From Pseudomonas kielensis (GTDB lineage Bacteria > Pseudomonadota > Gammaproteobacteria > Pseudomonadales > Pseudomonadaceae): a stretch of DNA of 64,000 nt. Location: positions 1 through 64,000 of the forward strand of contig NZ_JACMYG010000027.1 in NCBI RefSeq assembly GCF_014236655.1, read 5' to 3'. The translations under genes were made by a program, and so were the position numbers. Positions 25,405 to 34,516 of this stretch are shown here, piece by piece (the stretch's first letter is position 1; each line of letters starts with the position of its first letter). The notes below the pieces were generated by a model. That model was given only the letters and a program-made list of their open reading frames with translations. It had not been told where the DNA came from and ran no database searches.

Positions 25405-25989
25405 TTACTCGGCCAGGATCTGACCCACGGTCGGGTCCTTGAACAGGCGGGTCAACGCATCGCTCAACACATCGCTGACCAGCTTGGTGTTGGTCTCCTG
25501 GTTCGGCGCCATGCCGAAACGCTGGTCCAGCGAGGCACCGTAGCGCCCGCTGTAACGACGGCCGGCGTTCTGCACATCGGAGCGGAAGGTCGCGCCAATG
25601 GTCGCCTCGGTCACGTACATGCCTTCCTTGGGCGACTGATACTTCAGTTCCGCCAGGGTCACCGTCAGCTGCGGGGCATTCAGCGCGTTGGCGGTCGGGG
25701 TGAAGCCCAGCAACCGCACAGCCGCTTCGGCCTGGGCCTGCAGCTTGGGCAGGATCTGCGCGCTCTGCACCGTGATCGCGCTGGTTTCAGGGTACAAGCC
25801 ACCACGGGTGCCCAGGGTCGGTGACGGACGACCGTCCACCACCCGCACTACCACCGGCTGGCCACGCCCGACCGGCGCCAGCTGAGTCGTCAGTTTCGGC
25901 TCCGGGGCGAGTTGTTGCGGGCTGTGGGCGCAGCCAACCAGGGTCAAACTGGTCACAGTGATCAAACCGAACAACAGGCGTTGCAACAT
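25405..25989 (-). CDS. yajG: YajG-family lipoprotein
   Basis: This 194-residue lipoprotein has a signal peptide ending in the lipobox LVGC (Cys20), followed by a Pro/Gln-rich segment and the conserved VVVRVVDGRPSPTLGTRGG block of YajG proteins. The function of YajG is not established; it is an outer-membrane-associated lipoprotein. The ATG at 25989 begins the signal peptide. The open frame extends to 26256 without a plausible start there. The gene is monocistronic. Confidence 0.85.
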   Translation of the reverse strand: MLQRLLFGLITVTSLTLVGCAHSPQQLAPEPKLTTQLAPVGRGQPVVVRVVDGRPSPTLGTRGGLYPETSAITVQSAQILPKLQAQAEAAVRLLGFTPTANALNAPQLTVTLAELKYQSPKEGMYVTEATIGATFRSDVQNAGRRYSGRYGASLDQRFGMAPNQETNTKLVSDVLSDALTRLFKDPTVGQILAE

Positions 25990-26171
25990 GCGTTTCTCTC
26001 CAGAATCAGGCACAGACAGACGCGCAGTATAGCGGTCGGCACCGGCAGCAAACCAGCGACCCTGAACACCGGCTGAAGACTTGCGCAATGTCATCCCTGG
26101 CGACTGCTCGGTCACGGGAGTGTCATGCCACACTGCTAACTTCAACACCGTCACCGAACGAGGGCATCGCC

Positions 26172-26405
26172 ATGCAGTTTCTCTGGTCGCTTTTCGCTCC
26201 ACGCCGCACCTATCGTTACTTCGCCCGACTCGACAGCGCCGAACGCTGCCTGGCATTCAAACACTGCCAGGTGCCTCCGATGGGCGATGGCTGGGTCGAA
26301 ATCAACGAGATTCGCCCCCACTGGTTGCACCAGCCACTGCCCACCAGCGCCCGTCTTAGCCCACGCATTCGTCGCCTCAGGTTGCACTCGGCACTGGCCG
26401 GCTGA
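26172..26405 (+). CDS. Small conserved-looking hypothetical protein
   Basis: This 77-residue basic protein begins MQFLWSLFAPRRTYRYFARLD and is rich in Arg, His and Pro. GAGGG upstream supports the ATG at 26172. It has no membrane segment or metal motif. I do not recognise the family. It is divergent from yajG and precedes the long mqo leader. Confidence 0.55.
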   Translation: MQFLWSLFAPRRTYRYFARLDSAERCLAFKHCQVPPMGDGWVEINEIRPHWLHQPLPTSARLSPRIRRLRLHSALAG

Positions 26406-27117
26406 CCGAACGGCTAATAAAAGTCATTAAACACGACCATTTCCCTGCGTTTCTTCGCTACAATCTCCCCCCGATTATAAGGACGTCTCCTGATCGGGCC
26501 TCGCAGCACCGCTGATACCTGCGTATTGGCACCCCCGCACCGCCCACAGAGAGCCGCCCACACAGATCGAGTGAAGCTGGCGAGCTTGCTGTTTTATCTT
26601 GCAAACCACCACTTTTCGCGAATCTGCAGAGCTGTCATGACGCTCGGCCACTGAGCTGTTTGCCCGTTTTCGACGCGGGTCCGGTGCCAGGCGCAGATAG
26701 CCCTTTTTGAGGTTCACGTCTTCAAAAGAGCGTGAAAAAACGGGTTTTCACAACTTCACAAGAGTGTGGCGAGCAAATGAATAGTTTTGCGTCTGAATAT
26801 GCACCATTAGCGTCTACAACAGCCCAACGACACAGGACCGGATACGCCTCGAATACCGGAGCCTGAAGCCTGTCCGCTACGGATTTGGTTGCACAAACGG
26901 ACGTATCGACCATAAGTCGAATTGCCTGCCGCGCGCTGAAATGAGTTCATGGGAACCCTGAGGCCAGTAGGTAACGTCTGTCGAAGTTGCGATAAATTGC
27001 GAAGATTCGGACATGGCGATCCTGGCCATGGGTGACCTGGGGCTCTACAGAGCATGCCCCGTAACTCCTGGCAGCTATGCCGACAATTTGGTGCTGCAGA
27101 TTTTGGAGACGCGTTAA
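26406..27117 (+). promoter_or_regulatory. Long upstream region of mqo, structured, no gene seen
   Basis: These 712 bases have no convincing gene. A -10-like TACAAT lies at 26457-26462, far upstream of mqo. Several hairpins can be drawn: GTGAAAA/TTTTCAC around 26731-26750, CATGGC..GGCCATG around 27013-27031, and GGGGC..GCCCC around 27041-27062. The mqo ribosome-binding site GGAG is at 27104. The region could hold a long 5' leader or a small RNA. Confidence 0.4.
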
Positions 27118-28626
27118 ATGGCGCATAACGAAGCAGTCGACGTAGTACTGGTTGGGGCCGGCATCATGAGTGCCACCCTCGCTGTACTGCTCAAAGAGCT
27201 CGACCCCGCGATCAAGCTGGAAGTCGTCGAGCTGATGGATTCCGGGGCCGCGGAGAGTTCCAACCCGTGGAACAACGCCGGTACCGGTCACGCCGGCCTG
27301 TGTGAGCTGAACTACACGCCACAGGCCGCGGACGGCAGCGTCGACATCAAGAAAGCCGTGCACATCAACACCCAGTTCGAGGTGTCGAAGCAGTTCTGGT
27401 CCTACCTGACCCGCAAAGGCACCTTCGGCTCGTCGAAATCCTTTATCAGCCCGGTCCCGCACCTGAGCTTCGTACAGGGTGACGCTGGCGTGTCGTTCCT
27501 CAAGGAACGCTTCAACGTGCTGAAAAAGCACCACGCCTTCGCCGACATGGAATACACCGAAGACAAGGCCAAGATGGCCGAGTGGATGCCCTTGATGATG
27601 CCCGGGCGTGACGCTGGCGAAACGCTCGCCGCGACCCGCGTGCTCAACGGCACCGACGTCAACTTCGGCAACCTGACCAATCAACTGCTCAAGCACCTGA
27701 CCAGCGCCGGCGATGCCCAGGTCAAGTACTGCAAGCGCGTGACCGGTCTCAAGCGCAGTGCCAACGGCTGGACCGTCAGCATCAAGGACGTCAACAGCGG
27801 CAGCAGCCGTGAAGTCGACGCCAAGTTCGTGTTCCTCGGCGCCGGTGGCGCGGCCCTGCCGTTGCTGCAGGCCTCGGGTATCGAGGAAAGTAAAGGCTTC
27901 GGCGGTTTCCCGATCAGTGGCCAGTGGCTGCGTTGCGACAACCCGGAAGTGGTCAAGCATCACCAGGCCAAGGTCTACAGCCAGGCCGCGGTCGGTTCGC
28001 CGCCAATGTCGGTTCCGCACCTGGACACCCGTGTGGTCGATGGCAAGACGTCCCTGCTGTTCGGGCCATACGCCGGCTTCACAACCAAGTTCCTCAAGCA
28101 CGGTTCCTTCATGGACCTGCCGCTGTCGGTACGTGCCGGTAACATCGGGCCGATGCTGGCCGTGGCCAAGAACAACATGGACCTGACCAAGTACCTGGTC
28201 AGCGAAGTGATGCAATCGATGGAGCAACGCCTGGAGTCGCTGCGTCGTTTCTACCCTGAAGCGAAAGCCGAAGACTGGCGCCTGGAAGTGGCCGGCCAAC
28301 GGGTGCAGATCATCAAGAAAGACCCGAAGAAAGGCGGCGTGCTGCAGTTCGGCACCGAACTGGTCGCCGCCAAGGACGGTTCGCTGGCCGCCCTGCTCGG
28401 CGCTTCGCCAGGTGCTTCGGTGACTGTTTCGATCATGCTGGAGCTGATCGAGAAATGCTTCCCGGGCAAAGCCAAGGGCGAGTGGGCTGGCAAACTGGCG
28501 GAAATTTTCCCCGCGCGTGAAAAAGTCCTGGAAACCGACGCTGCGCTGTATCGCAAGATCAACGCGCAGAACAACGTCGCCCTGGAGCTGGTGGAAGCCA
28601 GCAGCGAGACGCCAAGCTTCGCTTGA
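27118..28626 (+). CDS. mqo: Malate:quinone oxidoreductase
   Basis: This FAD enzyme oxidises malate to oxaloacetate and passes electrons to quinone at the cytoplasmic face of the membrane, replacing or supplementing malate dehydrogenase in the TCA cycle. The 502-residue length is normal. It opens with an FAD-binding region (VVLVGAGIMSATLAVLLKEL) and carries the NPWNNAGTGHAGLCELNYTP block characteristic of Mqo. A strong terminator follows. The neighbours (PA4642, hpt, upp) match the P. aeruginosa mqoB (PA4640) locus. Confidence 0.96.
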   Translation: MAHNEAVDVVLVGAGIMSATLAVLLKELDPAIKLEVVELMDSGAAESSNPWNNAGTGHAGLCELNYTPQAADGSVDIKKAVHINTQFEVSKQFWSYLTRKGTFGSSKSFISPVPHLSFVQGDAGVSFLKERFNVLKKHHAFADMEYTEDKAKMAEWMPLMMPGRDAGETLAATRVLNGTDVNFGNLTNQLLKHLTSAGDAQVKYCKRVTGLKRSANGWTVSIKDVNSGSSREVDAKFVFLGAGGAALPLLQASGIEESKGFGGFPISGQWLRCDNPEVVKHHQAKVYSQAAVGSPPMSVPHLDTRVVDGKTSLLFGPYAGFTTKFLKHGSFMDLPLSVRAGNIGPMLAVAKNNMDLTKYLVSEVMQSMEQRLESLRRFYPEAKAEDWRLEVAGQRVQIIKKDPKKGGVLQFGTELVAAKDGSLAALLGASPGASVTVSIMLELIEKCFPGKAKGEWAGKLAEIFPAREKVLETDAALYRKINAQNNVALELVEASSETPSFA

Positions 28627-28638
28627 TCCTCGCCCATA

Positions 28639-28677
28639 AAAAACGCCCCGTTCTCATCGAGAGCGGGGCGTTTTTTT
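28639..28677. terminator. Terminator of mqo
   Basis: CGCCCCG (28644-28650) pairs with CGGGGCG (28664-28670), extended by CTC/GAG. Seven T follow. The A-tract upstream makes it work for the convergent gene too. Confidence 0.9.
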
Positions 28678-28692
28678 ATGGCGCTGACAATC

Positions 28693-28980
28693 TCAGCCGC
28701 GGGCTTTTTCGATCAGCTCGATGTACTCGGCGCTGTTGCGCTGATCCTTGATCACATCGACGAAGGTCTGGCCATGCTCATCCTTGCCGTCCAGGTCGTA
28801 GCCGGCTTCGACAAAGAACGTCAGGAAACGCTCGAAATCATCGATGCGCAGGCCGCGATAAGCCTTGATCAACTTGTGCTGGGACGGTGAAGTGGCGTCA
28901 ACCGGTTCGAAATCGAGGAACAACTTGATCTGCTCATCGCCGATCTCGTCACCAATCACTTGCTTCTTATCTTTACGCAT
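28693..28980 (-). CDS. PA4642-family small protein
   Basis: This 95-residue acidic soluble protein is recognisable as the conserved Pseudomonas PA4642 family, located next to mqo as in P. aeruginosa. It contains the segments KLFLDFEP, FERFLTFFVEAGYDLDGKDEHG and FVDVIKDQR. No function is known. The ATG at 28980 follows a minus-strand GGAG. Confidence 0.8.
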   Translation of the reverse strand: MRKDKKQVIGDEIGDEQIKLFLDFEPVDATSPSQHKLIKAYRGLRIDDFERFLTFFVEAGYDLDGKDEHGQTFVDVIKDQRNSAEYIELIEKARG

Positions 28981-29043
28981 TGCCGACTCCAGCTCGCAGA
29001 CATTTCACGGGGCAGGCAGTTTACCCCCGCCCCGCCCGATGCC

Positions 29044-29532
29044 TCAACGACCACGCTTCACTGCACCTGTGTGCAGGTCAGCCCAGATGTGCCCGTTGGC
29101 GTAGCTGAGGAACTGGCAATAGACCGTGTCATTGCGCAACAGGTCCAGCACCACCCGGTATTGGGCCATGGGATAAAACAGGGTGAGGGTGCGGGTAGTG
29201 GCGTCGTAGATCGGCTTTTTCAGGCTTTTGCTTTCGCCGTCGAAATTCACCAGCACCTGGCTGATGGTGGCCCCCTTGTTCAGGGGTTTGCCCTTGAGGC
29301 GAATCAGCACCGGTGACGTCACCGGGATCGGCTGCTGATTGGACTGGCGCTGGCTACCCACCACGACCGAATACTCGGTGACCTGTAACAGTTGCTGCTG
29401 CTCGGGCGAGGTGTCACGCAGGGTCAGGTCATCGGGCGGCAGAAATTGCCCGTGCATCACCGCAGGCGCGGCCGCCAGGGGCAGGCTGAAGCTCAGCAAC
29501 AGAACGGCGCAACTGCGGATCAAAAGGCTCAT
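29044..29532 (-). CDS. Hypothetical secreted protein
   Basis: This protein of 162 residues has a clear signal peptide (MSLLIRSCAVLLLSFSLPLA, cleavage near AAA) and a beta-rich mature part with no motif that I recognise. The ATG at 29532 gives the signal peptide; the longer frame from 29610 would bury it. Neighbours are the PA4642-family gene and hpt on the same strand, 63 and 121 bases away. Probably periplasmic. Confidence 0.7.
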   Translation of the reverse strand: MSLLIRSCAVLLLSFSLPLAAAPAVMHGQFLPPDDLTLRDTSPEQQQLLQVTEYSVVVGSQRQSNQQPIPVTSPVLIRLKGKPLNKGATISQVLVNFDGESKSLKKPIYDATTRTLTLFYPMAQYRVVLDLLRNDTVYCQFLSYANGHIWADLHTGAVKRGR

Positions 29533-29653
29533 GACGGGCTCCGGAATGGGGCCCAGCACTGTAGCAGCTGGCGTCCGGCGACGCAGCCAGACGCAGCCTT
29601 CTCGACCCATTGAGCAACGAGTGCCTGATCAAGAAAGCTGGAGGCGCTCTGGC

Positions 29654-30211
29654 TTACATACCTTTAACGGCAAAAATCCCGTTGGCGTTGCGCCAGTAGC
29701 CTTTGTAGTCCATGCCGTAGCCGAAGATGTAACGGTCTACGCAAGGCAGCCCGACGAAATCGGCCTTCAGGTCCGGACGGGCCTTGCGGTCGTGATCCTT
29801 GTCGATCAGCACGGCGGTGTGCACTTTGCGGGCACCGGCGTGTTTGCAGAAGTCGATGATCGCGCCCAGGGTGTGCCCTTCATCGAGGATGTCGTCGATG
29901 ATCAGCACGTCACGGTCGATGAACGAGACTTCGGGCTTGGCTTTCCAGAACAGGTCGCCGCCGCTGGTTTCGTTGCGATAGCGCGTGGCGTGCAGGTAAG
30001 AAGCTTCCAGCGGGAAGTGCAGATGGGTGAGCAACTTGCCAGAGAAGATCAGACCGCCGTTCATCACGCAGAACACCACCGGATTGCTGTCAGCCAGTTG
30101 TTCGTTGATGAGCGCACCGACACGGGCGATGGCCGCCTCGACTTCAGCTTCGGTGTACAGGCAGTCAGCCTCTCGCATGATTTGACGGATATGCTCGAGA
30201 TCAGCGGACAT
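29654..30211 (-). CDS. hpt: Hypoxanthine-guanine phosphoribosyltransferase
   Basis: This purine-salvage enzyme makes IMP or GMP from hypoxanthine or guanine and PRPP. The 185-residue chain has the PRPP loop in VLIIDDILDEGHTLGAI and the family FVGLPCVDRYIFGYGMDYKGYWRN region near the C-terminus, which binds the purine. The ATG at 30211 with GGAG six bases upstream is used. It is divergent from upp, so purine and pyrimidine salvage genes sit back to back, as in P. aeruginosa PA4645-PA4646. Confidence 0.93.
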   Translation of the reverse strand: MSADLEHIRQIMREADCLYTEAEVEAAIARVGALINEQLADSNPVVFCVMNGGLIFSGKLLTHLHFPLEASYLHATRYRNETSGGDLFWKAKPEVSFIDRDVLIIDDILDEGHTLGAIIDFCKHAGARKVHTAVLIDKDHDRKARPDLKADFVGLPCVDRYIFGYGMDYKGYWRNANGIFAVKGM

Positions 30212-30310
30212 GGTGCTCTCCAAGGGGTGGCGGATTCGGAAAAGCGAGCAAAGGTACGCATCCCGACCGGTCGAATCAAGCGTTTCTGGACTAACGTACT
30301 GAATGTCTAT

Positions 30311-30352
30311 AGGACAACAACCCCGGATAGATTAATCTAGGCCGGTTTTTTT
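30311..30352 (+). promoter_or_regulatory. Predicted upp promoter with T-tract at the start of transcription
   Basis: AGGACA (30311-30316), 16 bases, TAATCT (30333-30338) form a plausible promoter. Its start would fall at about 30344-30346, just at a run of seven T (30346-30352). In E. coli, upp is controlled by UTP-dependent reiterative transcription on a T-tract at this position. The same bases can be drawn as a hairpin (CCGG..CCGG with an inner palindrome, 30323-30345) followed by the T run, so attenuation is an alternative. Confidence 0.5.
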
Positions 30353-30375
30353 GCCCGCCGCCGGAGCCTTTCCCT

Positions 30376-31014
30376 ATGCCCATCCGTGAGATCCGCCATC
30401 CGCTGATCCGACACAAACTTGGCCTTATGCGCCGCGCCGACATTAGCACGAAGAATTTCCGTGAGCTCGCTCAGGAAGTGGGTGCCCTGTTGACCTACGA
30501 GGCCACCAAGGACCTGCCCTTGGAAACCTATGACATCGAGGGCTGGTGCGGTACCGTTTCGGTCGAGAAAATCGCCGGTAAGAAAATTACCGTGGTTCCT
30601 ATCCTGCGCGCCGGCATCGGCATGCTCGAAGGTGTCCTGAGCCTGATCCCAGGCGCCAAGGTCAGCGCCGTGGGCGTGGCCCGCAACGAGGAAACCCTCG
30701 AAGCGCACACCTACCTGGAGAAACTGGTTCCAGAAATCGACGAACGGCTGGCCATGATCATCGACCCGATGCTCGCCACCGGTAGCTCCATGGTTGCCAC
30801 CATCGACCTGCTGAAAAAAGCCGGCTGCAAGGACATCTGCGCCATGGTCCTGGTCGCGGCCCCCGAAGGGATCGCGGCTGTCGAGAAGGCTCACCCGGAC
30901 GTGACCATCTACACCGCCTCGATCGACGAAAAACTCAACGAGCACGGCTACATCATTCCTGGCCTGGGCGATGCTGGCGACAAGATCTTCGGCACCAAGC
31001 AGAAGGACGCGTGA
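30376..31014 (+). CDS. upp: Uracil phosphoribosyltransferase
   Basis: This 212-residue salvage enzyme converts uracil and PRPP to UMP in the cytosol. The N-terminal HPLIRHKLGLMRRADIST segment and the PRPP loop in DPMLATGSSMVATIDLL are diagnostic, as is the C-terminal GLGDAGDKIFGTK uracil-binding segment. GGAG lies nine bases before the ATG. It is followed by uraA with almost no gap, forming an uptake-and-salvage operon. Confidence 0.96.
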   Translation: MPIREIRHPLIRHKLGLMRRADISTKNFRELAQEVGALLTYEATKDLPLETYDIEGWCGTVSVEKIAGKKITVVPILRAGIGMLEGVLSLIPGAKVSAVGVARNEETLEAHTYLEKLVPEIDERLAMIIDPMLATGSSMVATIDLLKKAGCKDICAMVLVAAPEGIAAVEKAHPDVTIYTASIDEKLNEHGYIIPGLGDAGDKIFGTKQKDA

Positions 31015-31016
31015 GC

Positions 31017-32291
31017 ATGCAGGACGAGTTCAACGACCCGCTCTGGCGCCAGATCCTGTCGGGTGCCCAGATGCTGTTCGTGGCGTTTGGCGCGCTGGTG
31101 TTGATGCCGCTGATTACCGGCCTCGACCCCAACGTCGCGCTGTTCACGGCGGGCCTGGGGACTCTGCTGTTCCAGCTCGTGACCGGGCGGCAAGTGCCGG
31201 TGTTCCTGGCGTCGAGCTTTGCCTTCATCACCCCGATCATTCTTGCCAAGGGCCAGTTCGGCCTCGCGGCAACCATGGGTGGCGTGATGGCGGCAGGTTT
31301 TGTCTACACCTTCCTGGGCCTGGCCGTGAAGATCAAGGGCACCGGTTTCATCGACCGCCTGCTGCCACCGGTGGTGATTGGCCCGGTGATCATTTCGATC
31401 GGCCTGGCCATGGCGCCGATTGCCGCGAACATGGCCATGGGCAAGGCCGGTGACGGCAGCGAGCTGATTCCCTACCAGACGGCGATGATGATCTCGATGC
31501 CGGCGTTGCTGACCACCCTGATCGTGGCCGTGTTCGGCAAAGGCATCTTCCGCCTGGTGCCGATCATTTCCGGGGTGCTGGTGGGCTTTGGCATGGCGTT
31601 CTACTTTGGCGTCGTCGACACCGCGAAGATCGCTGCAGCGCCCTGGTTTGCCTTGCCGCACTTCACGGCACCGGAGTTCAACTGGCAGGCGATCCTGTTC
31701 ATTGTCCCGGTGGCGCTGGCCCCGGCCATCGAACACATCGGCGGGGTCATCGCTGTCGGCAGCGTGACCGGTCGCGACTACCTGAAAAAACCGGGCCTGC
31801 ATCGCACCCTGTTTGGCGACGGTATCGCTACCACGGCAGCCGGCATGCTCGGCGGCCCACCCAACACCACCTACGCCGAAGTGACCGGCGCGGTGATGCT
31901 GACCAAGAACTACAATCCGAAAATCATGACCTGGGCGGCGATCTTCGCCATCAGCCTGGCCTTTATCGGCAAGTTCGGTGCGCTGCTGCAAAGCATTCCA
32001 GTACCGGTGATGGGCGGGATCCTGTGCCTGTTGTTCGGCTCGATTGCCGCGGTGGGCATGAACACCATGATCCGCCACAAGATCGACCTGGGCGAAGCAC
32101 GCAACCTGGTGATTGTCTCGGTCACCCTGGTGTTTGGTATCGGCGGTGTGCTGATCGGCACCGGCACCGGCCCGGATGACTTCGGCCTCAAGGGCATCGC
32201 CCTGTGCGCCATTGTCGCGATCGGGTTGAACCTGCTGTTGCCGGGCAATGACGGCTGGAAGAACAAGCAGCCGGACGAGCCGCTGCTCTAA
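31017..32291 (+). CDS. uraA: Uracil permease (NCS2 family)
   Basis: This 424-residue inner-membrane uracil:proton symporter has about fourteen hydrophobic segments. The NCS2 features include GALVLMPLITGLDPNVALF near the N-terminus, the EHIGGVIAVG segment with the key Glu, and GGPPNTTYAEVTGAV. The ATG at 31017 lies two bases after the upp stop with AAGGA nine bases upstream. A GTG at 31011 overlaps the stop but has poor spacing. It works with upp to take up and trap uracil. Confidence 0.93.
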   Translation: MQDEFNDPLWRQILSGAQMLFVAFGALVLMPLITGLDPNVALFTAGLGTLLFQLVTGRQVPVFLASSFAFITPIILAKGQFGLAATMGGVMAAGFVYTFLGLAVKIKGTGFIDRLLPPVVIGPVIISIGLAMAPIAANMAMGKAGDGSELIPYQTAMMISMPALLTTLIVAVFGKGIFRLVPIISGVLVGFGMAFYFGVVDTAKIAAAPWFALPHFTAPEFNWQAILFIVPVALAPAIEHIGGVIAVGSVTGRDYLKKPGLHRTLFGDGIATTAAGMLGGPPNTTYAEVTGAVMLTKNYNPKIMTWAAIFAISLAFIGKFGALLQSIPVPVMGGILCLLFGSIAAVGMNTMIRHKIDLGEARNLVIVSVTLVFGIGGVLIGTGTGPDDFGLKGIALCAIVAIGLNLLLPGNDGWKNKQPDEPLL

Positions 32292-32317
32292 GGGTCTTGC
32301 TGCCTGAAAGAAGGTTA

Positions 32318-32362
32318 TTGCGGGCACCCCTTGCGCCGACAGGAACAAGGCGTGCCCGCGAT
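32318..32362. repeat. REP-like palindromic element
   Basis: TGCGGGCACCCCTTG is followed after a short loop by CAAGGCGTGCCCGCG, an imperfect inverted repeat of the REP type seen at the left edge of the window. It lies between the convergent uraA and hemH genes and may also end transcription. Confidence 0.7.
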
Positions 32363-32375
32363 ACTTTCCGGCCCT

Positions 32376-33404
32376 CTACAAAACCACCGGCGCCCTTTCA
32401 CACAGGGTGTTCAACGCCTGCGCCCACTGCGGCTCATCGTTGAGGCACGGCACTAGCACCAACTCCTCGCCCCCCGCTTCGCGGAACTGTTCCAGGCCAC
32501 GATCACCGATCTCTTCCAGGGTTTCGATGCAGTCGGCGACAAACGCCGGGCACATCACCAAGAGTTTCTTCGCGCCACTTTTGGCCAGCTCATCGAGGCG
32601 GGCTTCGGTGTAGGGTTCGATCCACTTGGCACGCCCCAGGCGCGACTGGAATGACACCGACCACTTGCCATCCGGCAAGCCCAGGCGCTTGGCAAAGTCT
32701 GCCGCCGTGCGCAGGCATTGGGCGCGATAACAGGTGGCAATCACCTCTGCCGGCGCTGCGGCGCAGCAATCGCCACTGTTACTGCATTCAAAGCAATGAC
32801 CCGGATTGAGCTTCTTCAGGTGCCGCTCCGGCAAACCGTGAAAACTCAGCAGCAGGTGATCGTAATCCTGCTCCAGATAAGGCCGGGCGCTGGCCACCAG
32901 GGCGTCGAGGTATTCCGGCTGGTCGTAGAACGGCTGGAGAATCGCGAACTGCACCTCGAGTTTTTTCTCGCGCACCACTCGCTTGGCTTCCTCGATCACC
33001 GTGGTCACGGTGCTGTCGGCAAACTGTGGATACAACGGCGCCAGGGTGATTTTCTTGATGCCTTGGGCGGCCAGTCGAGTCAGCACCGTCTCGATCGACG
33101 GCTCGCCGTAACGCATCGCCAATTCGACCGGACCCCGGGTCCACTGCGCCGTCATGGCCTGCTGCAAACGCCGGCTGAGGACCACCAGCGGCGAGCCTTC
33201 GTCCCACCAGATCGAGGCGTAGGCATGGGCCGACTGCTCAGGGCGCTTGATCAGGATCAACGACACCAGCAGGCGCCGCACCGGCCACGGCAGGTCAATG
33301 ACGTAAGGGTCCATCAGGAATTGATTGAGGTAGCTGCGCACATCCGCCACCTGAGTGGAAGCGGGCGAACCCAGGTTGACCAGGAGCAACGCGTGATCGG
33401 TCAT
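32376..33404 (-). CDS. hemH: Ferrochelatase
   Basis: This enzyme inserts Fe2+ into protoporphyrin IX, the last step of haem synthesis. The 342-residue protein has the MTDHALLLVNLGSP N-terminus, the catalytic His of SFHGLPERH, a CFECSNSGDCC cysteine cluster that may carry an iron-sulphur centre, and the CPAFVADCIETLEEI region near the end. The ATG at 33404 is the family start; the open frame continues to 33452. It follows the TIGR01777 gene by 13 bases in a two-gene unit. Confidence 0.96.
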   Translation of the reverse strand: MTDHALLLVNLGSPASTQVADVRSYLNQFLMDPYVIDLPWPVRRLLVSLILIKRPEQSAHAYASIWWDEGSPLVVLSRRLQQAMTAQWTRGPVELAMRYGEPSIETVLTRLAAQGIKKITLAPLYPQFADSTVTTVIEEAKRVVREKKLEVQFAILQPFYDQPEYLDALVASARPYLEQDYDHLLLSFHGLPERHLKKLNPGHCFECSNSGDCCAAAPAEVIATCYRAQCLRTAADFAKRLGLPDGKWSVSFQSRLGRAKWIEPYTEARLDELAKSGAKKLLVMCPAFVADCIETLEEIGDRGLEQFREAGGEELVLVPCLNDEPQWAQALNTLCERAPVVL

Positions 33405-33417
33405 GCAACGTCCTATT

Positions 33418-34320
33418 TCAAAGGCGGCTGGACAGGTCGTCCAGAGCCGCACGCAAATCAGTGAAGCGAAAGGTGAAACCTGCCGCCAGTAAACGCATCG
33501 GGGTCACCCGCTGGCCGCCCAACAGCAGCAGCGACAACTCACCAAGCCCCACCTTCAGCACGAACGATGGCAGGGGCATGAATGCTGGCCGGTGCAGGAC
33601 ATCGGCCAGGGTCTTGGCAAACTCGCGATTGCGCACCGGTTTTGGCGCGCAGGCATTATAAGGACCGCTGGCCATATTCTGATGCAGAAGAAAATCAATC
33701 AGCGCGATTTGATCGTCGATATGAATCCATGACATCCACTGCCGGCCATTGCCGATAGGCCCGCCCAGCCCCGCTTTGAAGGGCAGGCGCAGGCGCGACA
33801 AAAAGCCGCCCTCAGCCGACAGCACCAGCCCGGTCCGCACCAGCACTACACGCATGCCCAAGGCCTCGGCGCGTTGTGCGGTTTCTTCCCAGGCGATGCA
33901 CAGCTGGCTGGCGAAGTCCTCGCTGACAGGGGGAGAATCTTCGGTCAGTTCACGCTCGCCACCATCGCCGTACCAGCCCACCGCGGACCCGGAAATCATC
34001 AACCGGGGTTTTTGCTCAAGGCTCTCCAGCCAGGCCAACAGGGTTTCGGTCAGGCTGATCCGGCTGCTCCACAGCAGCGCCTTGCGCCGATGGGTCCAGA
34101 GCCGATCGGCAATCGGCGCCCCCGCAAGGTTGATCAAAACATCCACCGGCGCCTGGCCGATCTCCTCCAGACGCGCGATGCCTCGCACCTGAGCGCCGCA
34201 CAGAGTCGGCACTTTTTCCGGCTTGCGACTCCATACCGTCAGGCTGTGGCCCTGGCTCAACCAGAGTCGGCAAAGCTGGCGTCCTATCAATCCAGTACCG
34301 CCGGTCAGCAATATGTGCAT
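33418..34320 (-). CDS. TIGR01777 family epimerase-like protein (YfcH/SulA-type)
   Basis: This 300-residue extended-SDR protein starts with a Rossmann motif (MHILLTGGTGLIGRQL). It contains ISGSAVGWYGDGG, the family replacement for the usual YxxxK region, and a C-terminal RVTPMRLLAAGFTFRF segment. It is probably an NAD(P)-binding oxidoreductase or epimerase of unknown substrate. It is co-directional with hemH and divergent from the FAD oxidoreductase gene of the light cluster. Confidence 0.9.
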   Translation of the reverse strand: MHILLTGGTGLIGRQLCRLWLSQGHSLTVWSRKPEKVPTLCGAQVRGIARLEEIGQAPVDVLINLAGAPIADRLWTHRRKALLWSSRISLTETLLAWLESLEQKPRLMISGSAVGWYGDGGERELTEDSPPVSEDFASQLCIAWEETAQRAEALGMRVVLVRTGLVLSAEGGFLSRLRLPFKAGLGGPIGNGRQWMSWIHIDDQIALIDFLLHQNMASGPYNACAPKPVRNREFAKTLADVLHRPAFMPLPSFVLKVGLGELSLLLLGGQRVTPMRLLAAGFTFRFTDLRAALDDLSSRL

Positions 34321-34445
34321 GACATGTTCCTCGCGTGGCGTTTTACCTCGATCACTAGTCTATTTTTATAAGCAGGGATGTTTCGGATCGGGCAGGCTCT
34401 GTGATTAACCATAGGCCAAGCTATCAGAACGAGAACGCTGAAAGT

Positions 34446-34469
34446 TATACCAAAAAATATAATTGTACA
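34446..34469 (+). promoter_or_regulatory. LitR/MlrA-type operator over the -10 of the FAD oxidoreductase gene
   Basis: TATACC (34446-34451), 12 bases, TGTACA (34464-34469). The 18-base period equals that of two operators in the next promoter and of the E. coli MlrA site as I recall it. A TATAAT -10 (34458-34463) lies between the half-sites, so binding should block transcription. The regulator is probably the MerR protein encoded at 36704. Confidence 0.6.
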
Positions 34470-34516
34470 GGTTTAACCCTAAGCGTAGCCTGTAGAGAAA
34501 GGTAAACGAGGCCCCT

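Noticed and set aside
30948..32348. A 466-codon minus-strand frame opposite uraA
   Set aside because: It is His/Arg/Gln-rich and without domains, while uraA is certain on the plus strand.
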